From the NCBI GenBank assembly GCA_019916065.1, contig CM034236.1, positions 25,368,358-25,432,357 on the forward strand: a DNA stretch of 64,000 nt, in the 5' to 3' direction. This DNA comes from Vitellaria paradoxa. Its lineage: Eukaryota; Streptophyta; Magnoliopsida; Ericales; Sapotaceae. Shown piece after piece: positions 23,180-35,568 of this stretch (its first letter is position 1; each line of letters starts with the position of its first letter). Under the pieces are notes generated by a model. That model was given only the letters and a program-made list of their open reading frames with translations. It did no database searches and was not told the DNA's origin. The translations under genes and the position numbers were made by a program.

Positions 23180-24822
23180 TGACCGCTTCTAAATAGTGCG
23201 TCTAAACTAACCCCCAAGTGTAAGGGTGTACGGTATAGTTTTAACTCGGTGAGTCCGAGGTCGAATTCACAGGGAGCCTATGTTATTTAGTTTCTAGATT
23301 ATGATGTGATTCCTAGGTTTGAATGTAAACTAAGTTTGAAGATCAATTAGAACTAAATTCTAGGGTTTTGCAAGTTTAAAATTCAAATTAAAAACAACTT
23401 AACGACATATTAACAGAATTTAGCAATTAAAAATTTGATTTTGGATTTCAAGGAATTAAATATTAACTAAATGAATTCTATCTAATTTTAACGTGTAGGA
23501 AAATAATCTAACCTAAAATTTCAATGTAATAATTCAATTAACTCAAATGAAAGGAATTTAAATGACAATAATAATATTTAAGGTTCTTGATCCAACTTTC
23601 AATTCCGAATAGTCTACTACTTCACTATGGGATGCATTGTAACTACAATCTATAGCTCACGTGAAAGGATCTATAGATTGGAAGAATGTCTTCGTTAAAG
23701 TTCATAAAATTCCCAATACTCAGTTTTAAAATCTCGTTTAGGATAATAAAATCGAAAAGATTTTCTAAGAAAACACTTGGGTTCAAACCTGAATTAGGGT
23801 TTGTACAAAAATTATTAAGAAGGTTTTAATAAAAAGTTTTTACCAGTGATTACAGAGAATTTAGTTAAAAACTTTTGTTTTCGAAAGCTTTTCAAACAAA
23901 CAAAACCAGATTTGGATTCAAAATCTATCTTCAGTTTGCCCAAAAATATTGTATTAATTTTAAACCGAAAACCTTTACCAATGATTACAGAGAATGTAGT
24001 CAAAGGTTTTTGTTTTCGAAAGCTTTTGAAACAAAATTAAAATAGATTTTCAAACAGTAAATTCCTACGCATAAGTGTTTGCAAACCATGCGAAGAATCT
24101 ACGCACATCCCATAGCCTACAATAAACTACCCTTCCTTGATTCGTTGAATCAAGAACTAAGGTTTTACGCTAGCATGCTTTTAAACAAAACAAAAAGAAC
24201 CATTGAACATATTTTCAATTGATCTACTGAATAAAACAAACAACTCATATCACTAATTGAAAGAACGAAATAGAACGTACTTGGAAAGAAATTCTGAAAT
24301 GAAGTATTGAATAATAATTACTGAAACGAACGTAACAAAGGCTTCAAAAACACGTAAAAACATCCCATGAATGAATAAAATCTCTCAAAACTCTCTAAAA
24401 TATATTAAGAATATATGTATGCTCCCCCTAGAGTCGGCCATGTAGTAGGGATTGTATAGAAGTTACAAAGAAACCCTAAAAGATGGACTTCAAAATGTGC
24501 GTGCCTACACACTGTGGTCCCAACCGTCTAATAGGGGGTCCCGACCACAGAAACTTTGTTCTTCAAATTCTGCTTCTTGTTTGTTGCTGGTTCCTTGGGG
24601 TGGTCTAGACCATCCTAGGGGAGGTTGGAACCACTTCATTCCCTTCATCTTCTAGGTCACTTTTATCATCATAATCTTCAAGTATTTCACCATTTTCCCT
24701 GCAATTAAGAAAATAACCACTATAAGTAATAGAATAATGATAAAACTTCAAAATAAACTACTTAAATGCATCAATGACTATCCAAAAGTGGAGTTTGTAA
24801 TTACACTTTTCAAGTATAATCA
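23180..24822 (-). repeat. 3' LTR of element B (family X)
   Basis: 1643 bp, TGACCGC to AATCA on the plus strand. It contains two U5 hairpins (23832-23886 and 23968-24010), CCTTGATTCGTTGAATCAAG (about 24138-24157), a decayed GTGGTCCCAACC/GGTCCCGACCAC hairpin (about 24514-24549) and the antisense U3 start at 24822. The flank before it is CTTTT; its partner lies outside the window. Confidence 0.9.
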
Positions 24823-24836
24823 CACCTTCCAACTTG
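24823..24836 (-). promoter_or_regulatory. Polypurine tract of element B
   Basis: Minus strand CAAGTTGGAAGGTG, directly before the U3 start. Two A residues replace G compared with D and E, consistent with age. Confidence 0.8.
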
Positions 24837-26824
24837 AGTGTTGCTAGTCCCTAGTAATACCCTTTATTAAAATGAAATGCAACTACTATCCTATTTCTCT
24901 TTTCGTTGGAAACACAGTTACACTTAGCTTCGTGCAGCAAGCCCTTTAAACCCTTAGGTTCCCCCTAGTGGACGGGTAAGGTCTTGTGAGGGTTTGCAGT
25001 GATGCTACCCATAAACATCTATGGCATGGTCTCAAAGTGTAAAAAAGTGATCAAGATCTAAAATGAATCAAGCTCAAGCCCAACAAGTCACAAAACCCAA
25101 ATATCATGTGTAATTCCCAAGTGCTAAGCATAAATGCATAGACTATCAAAGTAAGAAGAGCATGTGTGCAAAATTGTTTCATTCATTCAACAAGGTTGCA
25201 AGAGCATAAACAGAGCTAGGTTTTGACTTCAAATTCTCATAAGATACCACTCATAGAAAGGAATTTACTCATCAAGGGTTCACACATACCTATTAGCATA
25301 TAATGCTATCCTAGTTGCACATAACCACACAAATAAGTGAGTGAACTGAATTGAAGTTCAAAGTGGACAGCTCATAACCATGTTCTAATGCATATGTAAG
25401 AAATCACACCACACAACCTACATAAGACCACTACATGCATAATACAAGAGTTGCTTGCTTAGAATCCACTAGGTCTTTGTTTTGGTTATGACTTGGCCAA
25501 GGGTAATGGTTAACAATGGAGGATATGGAAATCAAAGCACAGGTCTTAGGATAAAGATGCTCAAGTGAGCTCAAGTCCCGAACTACCCATTTCCTTTCCA
25601 AACCTCAACAAGGATTCCAACAAGAAGCTTATTCAAAAACTTACAAACCACTCATGGGACATTCTCAATAATTATAATACAATGCATAAGTCCCAAAATT
25701 ACACGAGCAAAAAAGAATGACAAACTTGTTTTTTTCTTTTCTTTTTTTTTTCTTTATTTTTTTATTTTTCTCTATTTTTTCTTTTTTCTTTTCTTTTTTT
25801 CTTTTTTTTCTTTTTTTCTTTTTTTCTTTTTTTTTGTTTTTGAAATAATGAAAATACATAAGCTAGATTCGCCACCCAATATTTCCCCCCAATATGCTCT
25901 AAAAATTTTCCATTCCTAACCCCCATTCACATCATTGACATTGAGGCACTTTTACAACCCAAGACATGTGAGGGTAAGGCTTAAAGCGTGTGAATAAGGT
26001 TAAAGGATAATAGATGAGGTGGGAACCAAAGAAAATATATATATATATATATATATATATCACACACTTAATTAAAAAGGCTTCAAGTTGGTTCATTGGG
26101 CAATTTCATATCAAGGAAGGATAAAAAGGCCTAAAAATAGCAAAGAGGGCCTAGCATCATGTTCAAAGCTTGCAACAACTCATAATGTAGCAACTGAAAC
26201 TCATGCAAATGTGTGTGATGCAATTGGTGCATTGAAAACCAAAGTGATGAACAAAAGAGCTGTGATTATGTGCAACCTCTCAAGAAAAGAATAATAGGCT
26301 CAAAAGCTCACCATTAGGGGTATAAGTCTCCATCTAGTCCAAGAATGCTCAATTAACCAATGTTAAACAAAATCCACTCCTAAGCACATAAACTCTTCTC
26401 TATGATAGACAAAAATATATGCATAAGGTCATACACACTCAATTTGAACTAAGTTTCCTATTAAAGCTTGAACAAAACTCACTCATCACTCTCTCATTTA
26501 ATTCCACAATCAACGAACCAAAAAGGGCTGTCATGTAGGTACAAACGTGCTAAATTCATGTATTCAAGCTTGAGGATGCTCAAAAATTTTAAAATTTTGC
26601 AATTTTGGCACAAAAGGTCATCATGCGAACCCTACCCCCAACTTAAAATTCACATTGTCCTCAATGTTTGAACCATGATGCATATGTGGGCCTGTAGTGT
26701 GCAATAGTGAGCATAATGATGAGCATGAAACAATAACCACAAAAAGCACAAATAAGAACAAAGCACAAATTAAACCAAGCATGCACCCATTATTCAAGCC
26801 ACTTAAGGCATCACCCAATACATC
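24837..26824 (-). other. 3' non-coding module of element B (first part)
   Basis: Same landmarks as in A, D and E but antisense: AGTAAGGTCTCGTGAGGG-like block near 24980, ATGGTTAACAATGGAGGATAT (about 25507), T-rich tract 25733-25837, (TA)n run about 26036-26060, AATTCACATTGTCCTCAA (about 26648) and GGCATCACCCAATACATC at the D insertion. The Lys/Phe-rich frames over the T-rich tract are low-complexity artefacts. Confidence 0.8.
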
Positions 26825-28236
26825 TGATTACACTTGAAAAGTATAATTACAAACTCCACTTTTGCATAGCTATTAATGCGTTTAAGTCGTTTATTTTGAA
26901 GTTTTATCATTATTTTATTACTTATAGTAATTATTTTCTTAATTGCAGGGAAAAGGAAAAAATAAGTGAGATTAGCAGCGATGAAAGTGGCTGCCGAGGA
27001 GAGAAAAATGGTCCAAAGTTCAAGATGGTTGAAGTGGTGTGCAGCTGAAGTTCCAGCTTGACACCTTGTCAGTATTTTGACCATATCTTTTCACTCACAA
27101 CTCGGATTGACCTGATTCTTTTTGGGTTGGAAAGAAGACTCAAAGTGGTACAACTTTTATGTTTTAGCCGAAGCCTGAATCCATCATCGTCAAGGTCAAA
27201 ATCGCATTGGAAGTTGAGGACAGAAAGCTGTCAGAAGCAGCAAACGAGAAGCAGAACTTGAAGAGCAAAGTTTCTGTGGTCCGGACCCCCTGCCAAACGG
27301 TCCGGACCATAGTGTGTTATGCGTGCGTGGCTTAATTCCGTCTTTTAGGATTTTCCTTGTAACTTCTTTATAACCCATGCTACATGCCCGACCCTAGGGG
27401 AGCCATAGTTTAGTTTTACATAGCCTTAATTTAGTTTTTCCATTCTTTTTAGAGTTTTAGGTAGTTTTTAGAGAGTTTTAATGTTCGTGTAATGCTTTTA
27501 CTGATCTTCGAAGCCTTCGTAGTTTTCATTACAGCCGTAGTCATTTAATACTCTATTTCAGCATTGATTTCAGAGTACGTTTACTTTCATTCTTCATTTT
27601 AATAATATTGTTTCTTCATCTTATTCCTTAGATCCATTAAATATGTCTTCGATGAATGTTTTCGTTTCATTTACAAGCATGCTAGTGTAGAAACCCTAGT
27701 TTTTGATTCAACGAATCAAGAAAGGGTAGTTTACTCTAATCTATGGGATGTACGTAGACCTTTCGCATAGTTTGCGAAAACTCATGCGTAGGGGTCTACA
27801 ACTTTTGAACATTTGCGTAGACCATTCGCATGGTTTGCGAAAAAGGATGCGTAGGGATCTACAATTTTTAAACCTAGTTCAGTTCTTTCAAAAGCTTTCG
27901 AAACCAAAAACCTTTGGCTATATTCTCTATAATCACTTGTAAAGGTTTTCGATTAAAATTTTCTTAATAATTTTGAAGAACTGAAAATTCAGATTTTGAA
28001 TTCCAATTTGAATTGGTTTATTTTAGAAATATTCAAAAACAAAAATTTTTGACTATATTCTCTGTAATTACTGGTAAAGGTTTTCGATTAAAATTTTCTT
28101 AATAATTTTGGATAAACTAGAAAAATTGGATTCGAATCCGAATTCGAATAGGATTGTTTGAGAACCCTTCGAAAACAGAAGTTTTTGACTATATTCTTTG
28201 TAATCACTGGTAAAGACTTTTGATTAAAACTTTTGA
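26825..28236 (+). repeat. 5' LTR of element D, truncated
   Basis: Starts TGATTACACTTGAAAAGT and matches 40168 onwards, but ends after GATTAAAACTT (about 28231), where TTATTTAGGCAG of gag follows. About 400 bp of LTR, the primer site and the first roughly 60 bp of gag are missing. It holds GGTCCGGACC elements (about 27278 and 27300), two copies of the GCGTAGACC hairpin (27752-27862) and three U5 hairpins (27906-27948, about 28040-28084, about 28177-28222). Confidence 0.92.
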
Positions 28237-30071
28237 ATAGTTATTTAGGCAGTATTTATGGAATTGAATTTTGCCTAGAAATTTTTCTATGCTACCTAAA
28301 TTTTATGGACTTCAACATGAGGACCCTAGAGTTCATTTAGAACGTTTTGAGTTAGTTTGTTTCTATTGCACGAGTGGTTACGTGGATAACACATTTAAGT
28401 ATAATTTTTTCCTGTTATCATTATGTGGAGTAGCCGATGATTGGTGTCGTGCCGCTACTTGGTCCATTAATATTTGGGAAGAGTTACAAAATGATTTTAT
28501 TGCAAATTTTCTCCCCAATTTTCAAAACTTCACTTTCCGCTTTCAAATTGGAAATTTTTTTTTAAAAAGGGTGAAGTATTTTATAAATGCTGGGAGAGAT
28601 TTAAAAACCTTTTAGAAACTTTCCCAAATCATGGACTAGATTTAGGGTACATTCTAGGCATATTCTATAAGGCTTTACCTTGTGAGTTATACCAAGTGTT
28701 TGATAAAATCTTAGGTAGGGAATTTCTTGACCTTACCCTAGAAGAGGCATGGTCATTTTTTGAATTTCTCTATGAACACACTAAGCCACAAGAAAAACTT
28801 GAACCTAGTTTTGAACCTCATTCACTTGAAACCCACACTAACCCTTTCCCACATCCTCCTACTTCACTTAATTCTCATGATCAATCCTTAGAAAATAGAG
28901 TAGGTGAGGAGTTCAATTATTTGGATATTGCAAGCCCTTACCCCACTCTACTCACCAAGGGCCAGTATAAGGAACCCCTAGATCATTGGCTTACTGAATC
29001 TAACAATAGACAAGTTGAGTCACTCTGCGAGCAAACTCAACATAGGGAAGAAGTCAACTTAAAAGTCGATTTTAGTGCACATGAGACTTCCACACATATT
29101 GACTCTACATTAGATGATACATTGTTTAAGTCCACAGCATCTCCTTATGTTCGTCCACTCACTGAAGCTGAAATAGTTAAGTCTAGGGCCTTTTTGTTAC
29201 TTGCACGAGAAAATTCTAATTCAAAAACCTTAGACTTTGAGTGGAGTGATTGTTTAGATAATGGGTGTGATAATGAAGGGAATGAGTCCTTTGACTCATG
29301 CCCAGTAGACTCTAACATGCACAAGATTTCATCTGTTGAGATTTTAGAGGACATGCCAACCAACACCACCATAGAGCTTGAAGCTCATCCCACTCTAACA
29401 ACACAAGTAAGCTTGGAAAGTCCTAATACTCATTCTGAGAGCTTTATGCTATAGGTTCAGGGGAGCACATTATTGAGCCAGTCAGTTTAGCTTCATCATG
29501 TTGTACCACACCACTCACTAAGACCACTTCTGATATATCTTTTCCTACTGGGGCTAGTACACTTGATGACTTACCTATTGAGACCCATATATTTGAGCGG
29601 CAGTATGATTCTAATTATGGTTGGGTTCCTACTTTAATTCCACATGATATTCATGACAGTGAATTTTCTTTATCATTCTTTGAGAGTTCAACAGATAGGC
29701 TTGAGAGTGAGAGTGGTGCACACCTCTCCTCTTTTGCTATCACCCCAATTGGGAATCTTACTAAGGGAACTGAACATGTTTTGACTAAGAATGACCACAC
29801 ATTTAGGGAAATGGTGTCAACCAAAGAGATAGTTTGCATTAACTTCTTAGGTGTCGAGGGGATACTAGAAAACATACAACCACATTCCATGTTCACATAT
29901 GCATATAACCTTGGGCCATATTTGAGATTCAAGGATCCCCACAAAGCCATGTATTTTCTAGTGTTTTCTGGACTAGGAGCACACCCATTCTCGATACCTC
30001 CTGGGCCTAAGGAGAATATTTTATTCCTAAAACCATTTCGTGAGGCTTGGGAAAGATTAGGAGTTGGATAG
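28237..30071 (+). pseudogene. Athila-like gag with long C-terminal extension (element D copy)
   Basis: Lacks its first roughly 20 codons because of the LTR-gag deletion. Blocks: LPKFYGLQHEDPRVHLERFE, CGVADDWCRAATWSINIWEE, FYKALPCELYQVFDK, FLDLTLEEAWSFFEFLYEH, then the extension with VESLCEQTQHREEVNLKV, VRPLTEAEIVKSRAFLLLA, LEDMPTNTTIELEAHPTLTT, and a C-terminus with VCINFLGVEGILEN and FLKPFREAWERLGVG ending at 30071. Frameshifts lie near 28296 (one base missing), 28556 (T run) and about 29450. The first part aligns with Athila gag; I do not recognise the extension, and there is no zinc knuckle. Confidence 0.88.
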
Positions 30072-31506
30072 TCTACTTTTGCATTAATCCTTGTATATTA
30101 GTAGATTAGATTTTTCTTTCTTTATTTTTGATTTATTGTTAGTTTAACTTTTCTTTCATTTTCTTTTTATTTTGTCTTTCTACTAACTCTTTTCTTCTTG
30201 TTTTATTTTTCTTTTATTTTTATCTTCTTTTAATTCTAACATATTGCTTGTATAGTTCTTTTGTTTTTCTTCAAATAAGAAAGCCTTGAGGTAATATCTT
30301 TCCTCTCCCTTTTATTTAGTTTTACACTTTCAATTGGTACTTCATATATATATTGGTTGTTGTTGGGAGTGCTGTAGAATCTAAGTTGGGGGGATGTATT
30401 GGGTGATGCCTTAAGTGGCTTGAATAATGGGTGCATGCTTGGTTTAATTTGTGCTTTGTTCTTATTTTTGCCTTTTGTGGTTATTGTTTCATGCTCATCA
30501 TCATGCTCACTATTGTACACTACAAACCCACATATGCATCATGGTTCTCACATTGAGGACAATGTGAATAAGTTGGGGGGTAGGGTTCGCATGATGACCT
30601 TTCTGTGCCAAAATTGTAAAATTTTAAAATTTTGAGCGTCCTTAAGCTTGAATACATGAATTTAGCACATTTGTACGTACATGCCAGCCCTTTTTGGTTT
30701 GGTTGATTGTGGAATTGAGTGAGAGAGTGATAAATGAGTTTTTTTCAAGCTTTAATAGGAAATTTAGTTCAAATTGAGTGTGTTATGACCTTGTGCATTT
30801 GTTTTTACTATCAGAGAGAAGAGTTTATGTGCTTAGGAGTGGATTCTGTTTAACATTGGTTAATTGAGCGTTCTTGGACTAGGTGAAGACTTATACCCCT
30901 TAATGGTGAGCTTTTGAGCCTATTATTCTTTTCTTGAGGGGTTGCACATAATCATAGCTCTTTTATTCTTCACTTTGGTTTCCAATGCACCAATTGCATC
31001 ACACAGACTTGCATTAGTTTCACTTGGCATATTATGAGTTGTTGCAAGCTTTGAACATGATGCTAGGACATCTTTACTATTGTTGGGCCTCTTTGTCCTT
31101 TCTTGGTTATGAATTACCCTAGGAACCAACTTGAAGCCATTTAAATAAAGTGTGTGATATATTTATATATATATTTTTCTTGGTTCTCACCTCATATATT
31201 ATCCCTTAGCCTTATTCACGTACTTTTAGCATTACCCTCATATGTCTTGGGTTGTAAAAGTGCCTTAATGTCAATTATGTGAATGGGGGTTGGGAATGGA
31301 AATTTTTAAGAGATACTGAGAGGAAATATTTGGTGGAGAATCTAGCTGATGTATTTTCACTATTGCAAAAAAAAATTAAAAAAAATAAAAAAAAAGAGAA
31401 AAAGAAAAAAAAGAAGAAAAAAAAGAAAAAAAGAAAAAAAAATTGAGAGAGAAAAAAAAGTTTGTCATTCCTTTTTGGTTGTGCACTTTTGGGACTTGTG
31501 CATTAT
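30072..31506 (+). other. 3' non-coding module of element D, first part
   Basis: Starts with a T-rich stretch, then GATGTATTGGGTGATGCC (30393), TTGAGGACAATGTGAATAAG (30552), TTGGACTAGGTGAAGACTTA (30873) and an A-rich tract (31366-31460). The module is cut by E at TSD ATTAT (31502-31506) and resumes at 39306. Confidence 0.82.
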
Positions 31507-33246
31507 TGACCGCTCGTAAATAGTGCAGTGCTAATTAACCCCCAAGTGCAAGGGTGTGCGGTGTAGTTTTAATCTCGGTGAGTCCGAGGTCGAATCCACA
31601 GGGAGCCTATATGTTTCAGTTTCTAAGTTCAAATATGAATTGTAGGATTGAATTAGAATTAAAGTTGCAATTAACTTAAATTGGATTTGATAGAGTTGAA
31701 ATTTGAGAAATTAAACTAAAAACAAAGTAATTACTAATTAAAGGAATGTTTCAACTTAAATAAAATTCGAACTAATTTAAATAACTCAGCAAATCAAAAT
31801 TACTAAACTTAAATTTAAAGAATAACCTAATCTAATTGCAAACAAGATTTATAAGAAATTTAAAACAGTGATTTTATCAAATTGAAATTCTAATAGAAAA
31901 GGGTTCTTGATTCAACCTTCACAATTCCAAGTAATCTGTTATTTCACCAAGGGATGATTTTAAATACAATCCATAGTTCACGTCATAGGATCTATGGATT
32001 GGGAAAGATTTTCAATACATTCCAAAATTCCTCGATACACAGTTTTAAACTCACGTTTCATTATGGAAAATAAAACTGGAAATATTTTATGATAAAAACA
32101 TTCGAGTTCAAATCTGATTTAGGAGTGAATAGATTCCAAAATTTCTCGATACACAGTTTTAAACTCACGTTTCATTATGGAAAATAAAACTGGAAATATT
32201 TTATGATAAAAACATTCGAGTTAAAAAGTTTTCTAAACAAACAAATCAGATTTGAAAATTGTAGATCACTTCACATAGGTTTTCAAAACCCATGCGAAGG
32301 ATCTATGTTCATCCCTCAACTTATAACGAATCACCCTTCATTGATTCAGTGAATCAAGAACTAGGGTTTCTACTCTAGCATGATTTTAAATGAAACGAAA
32401 GCAATAAACGAAAGCATAAACATTAGATCTACCACTAGAAAATAATAAATCATATATTAAATTAACGAAACGAAAGTCAACTTACACGGCAAGCAACTCT
32501 GAAACTACGTAATGAAAGAGCAGTGCAGTGAAGAATAACCAAACATCGAACAACTCCATAAACAAGACAAGTAATTGAAAACTCTCTAAAAAAACTATTC
32601 TAAAACTCTCAAAGTATCTGAAAATATGAAAAAAAAGGTTCCTAAAGTATGTAGAACTAACAACTAGGGCTCCCTTGGGTCGGCCATGTAGCAGATGTTA
32701 TAAAGAAGTTGTAAAGAAAACCCTAAAAGACGGAGTGAAGCCGCGCGCGCATAACACACTGTGGTCCGGACCATTTGGCAGGTGGTCCGGACCACAGAAA
32801 CTTTGTTCTTCAAGTTCTGCTTCTCATTTGCTGCTTCTGACAGCTTTCTGTCCTCAACTTCCACTGCGATTTTGACCTCACAAACGATCGATTCAGGCTT
32901 CGGCTAAAGCACGAAAGTTGTAGCCCTTTGAGTCTTCTTTCCAACCCAAAAAGAATCAGGTCAATCCGAGTTGTGAGTGAAACGTTATGGTCTAAATACT
33001 GACAAGGTATCGAGCTGGAACTTCAGCTGCACACCACTTCAACTATCTTGAACTTTGGACCATTTTTTCCTCCTCGGAAGCCACTTTCAACACTGCTAAT
33101 CTCACGTATTTTCCCCTTTTACCTGCAATTAAGAGAATAAACACTATAAATAATAAAATAACGATAAAACTTTGAAATTAACTACTTAAATGCATCAATG
33201 AGTATCAAAATGTGGAGTTTGTAATTACACTTTTCAAGTGTAATCA
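31507..33246 (-). repeat. 3' LTR of element E
   Basis: 1740 bp. Features: an internal 114-bp tandem duplication (units from 32020 and 32134), GATTCAGTGAATC hairpin (about 32343), CTGTGGTCCGGACCA / TGGTCCGGACCACAG hairpin with 15-bp stem and loop TTTGGCAGG (32759-32797), CTTTATAAC TATA-like box on the minus strand (about 32698-32706), and the U3 start at 33246. Confidence 0.97.
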
Positions 33247-33260
33247 CACCCCCCAACTTG
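33247..33260 (-). promoter_or_regulatory. Polypurine tract of element E
   Basis: Minus strand CAAGTTGGGGGGTG immediately before the U3 TGATTACAC. Intact G run. Confidence 0.9.
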
Positions 33261-34216
33261 AACGTTGCTAGTCTCTAGCAATGCCCTTTATTAAAATGAA
33301 ATGCAACTACCATCCTATTTCTCTTTTCGTTGGAAACACGGCTACACTTAGCTACGTGCAGCAAGCCCTTTAAACCCCTAGGTTCCCCCTAATGGACGAG
33401 TAAGGTCTCGTGAGGGTTTGCAGTGAATTTACCCACAAAATTCTATGGTATGGTCTCAAAGTGTTAAAAAAATGATTAAGATCAACAATGAATCAAGTTC
33501 AAGCCTAACAAGTCACAAAACCCAAATATCATGTGTAATTCCCAAGTGCTAAGCATTAATGCATGGACTATCAAAGTAGAAACAGCATGTGTGCAAAATT
33601 GTTTCATTCATTCAACAAGGTTGCAAGAGCATAAATGGAGCTAGGTTTTGACTTCAAATGCTCACAAGGTACCACTCATAAAAAAGGAATTCACTCATCA
33701 AGGGTTCACACACACCTATTAGCATATGATGCTGACCTAGTTGCACATAACCCCACAAATAAGTGAGTGAACTGAAATAAAATTCAAAGTGGACAGCTTA
33801 TAACTATGTTCCAATGCATATGTAAGAGATCACACCACACAACCTACATAAGACCACTACATGCAAAATATAAGAGTTGCTTGCTTAGAATCCACTAGGT
33901 CTTTGTTTTGGTTGTAACTTGGCCAGGGGTAATGGTTAACAATGGAGGATATGGAAATCAAAGCACATGTCTTGCGATAAATATGCTTAAGTGCGCACAA
34001 GTCCCGAACTATCCATTTCCTTTCTAAACCCCAACAAGGATTACAACAAGAAGCTTATTCACAAACTAATAAACGACTCATGGGACATTCAATAATCACA
34101 ATCCAATGCACACGTCCCAGAATTACACGAACAAAAAGAAATGGCAATCCTTTTTTTTTTCTTCTTTTTTTTTTCTTTTCTTTTTTTTTCTTTCTTTTTT
34201 TTTTTTTTTTTCTTTT

Positions 34217-34248
<32 letters not shown>

Positions 34249-35568
34249 CTTTTTTTGAAATAATGAAAATACATCAGCTAGATTCTCCACCCAATATTTC
34301 CTCTCAATATGCTCTTAAAAATTTCCATTCCCAACCCCCATTCACATCATTGACATTAAGGTACTTTCACAATCCAAGACATGTGAGGGTAAGGCTAGAG
34401 TGTGTGAATAAGGTTAAAGGACAATATATGAGGTGGGAACCAAGAAAAAAATATATATAAATACATCACACACTTTATTTAAAAGGCTTCAAGTTGGTTC
34501 CTAGGATAATTCATAACTAAGAAAGGATAAAGAGGCCCAACAATAGCAAAGATGGCCTAGCATCATGTTCAAAGCTTGCAACAACTCATAATATACCAAG
34601 TGAAACTAATGCAAGTGTGTGTAATGCAATTGGTGCATTGGAAACCAAAGTGAAGAATAAAAGAGCTGTGATTATGTGCAACCCCTCAAGAAAAGAATAA
34701 TAGGCTCAAAAGCTCACCATTAAGAGGTATAAGTCTCTACCTAGTCCAAGAATGCTCAATTAACCAATGTTAAAGAAAATCAACTCCTAAGCACATAAAC
34801 TCTTCTATTAATAGTCAAAGATGCACAAGGTCATTATACAATCAACTTGAACTAAGTTTCCTATTAAAGCTTGAACAAAACTCATTCATCACTTTCTCAC
34901 TTAATTCCACAATCGACCAAACCAGAAAGAAAGGATGACATGTAGGTACAAATGTGCTAAATTCATGTATTTATGCTTAAAGATGCTCAAAAAATTTTAA
35001 ATTTTTACAATTTTGGCACAAAAGGTCATCATGCGAACCCTACCCCCCAACTTAAAATTCACATTGTCCTCAATGTGAGAACCATGATGCATATGTGGGT
35101 CTGTAGTGTGCAATAATGAGCATGATGATGAGCATGAAACAATAACAACAAAGGCACAAATAAGAACAAAGCACAAATTAAACCAAGCATGCACCCATTA
35201 TTCAAGCCACTTAAGGCATCACCCAATACATCCCCTCAACTTAGATTCTACAGCACTCCCAACAAGAACAATTATGTATGTGAAGTACCAATTAGAAGTG
35301 CAAAACTAAATAAAAGGGAGAGGAAGGATATTACCTCAAGAGCTTCCTTATTTGAAGAAAAGAAAAGAACTTGAGCAGTTTATTCCTTTGAATTAAATTG
35401 TACTAAAAGAAAAAAATAAAACTTCTACGAGATAAAATGTTAGAATAAACAAATAAAAGTAAACTAAAAGAAAATTAAAATTTAATCTAGGCAGAAAGAA
35501 AACTAAAATAAATAAATAAGTAAATAAAATGTAATCTACTAATATACAAGGGTTAATGCCAAAACATA
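33261..35568 (-). other. 3' non-coding module of element E
   Basis: About 2.3 kb with the family landmarks antisense: CTAATGGACGAGTAAGGTCT (about 33389), AAGGATTACAACAAGAAGCT (about 34035), T-rich tract 34150-34255, AATTCACATTGTCCTCAATG (35056) and CACCCAATACATCCCCTCAA (35221). The Lys/Phe-rich frames at 34080-34460 are products of the T-rich tract. Confidence 0.85.

Noticed and set aside
32664..32864. Identical 66-residue frames in both LTRs of E (also 38723-38923)
   Set aside because: Identity follows from LTR duplication; the frame is broken in the D and B LTRs and spans the hairpin.
34080..34460. Phe- or Lys-rich open frames over T-rich tracts (also 25665-25859 and 54614-54850)
   Set aside because: They are translations of homopolymer runs in the 3' non-coding module and differ freely between copies.
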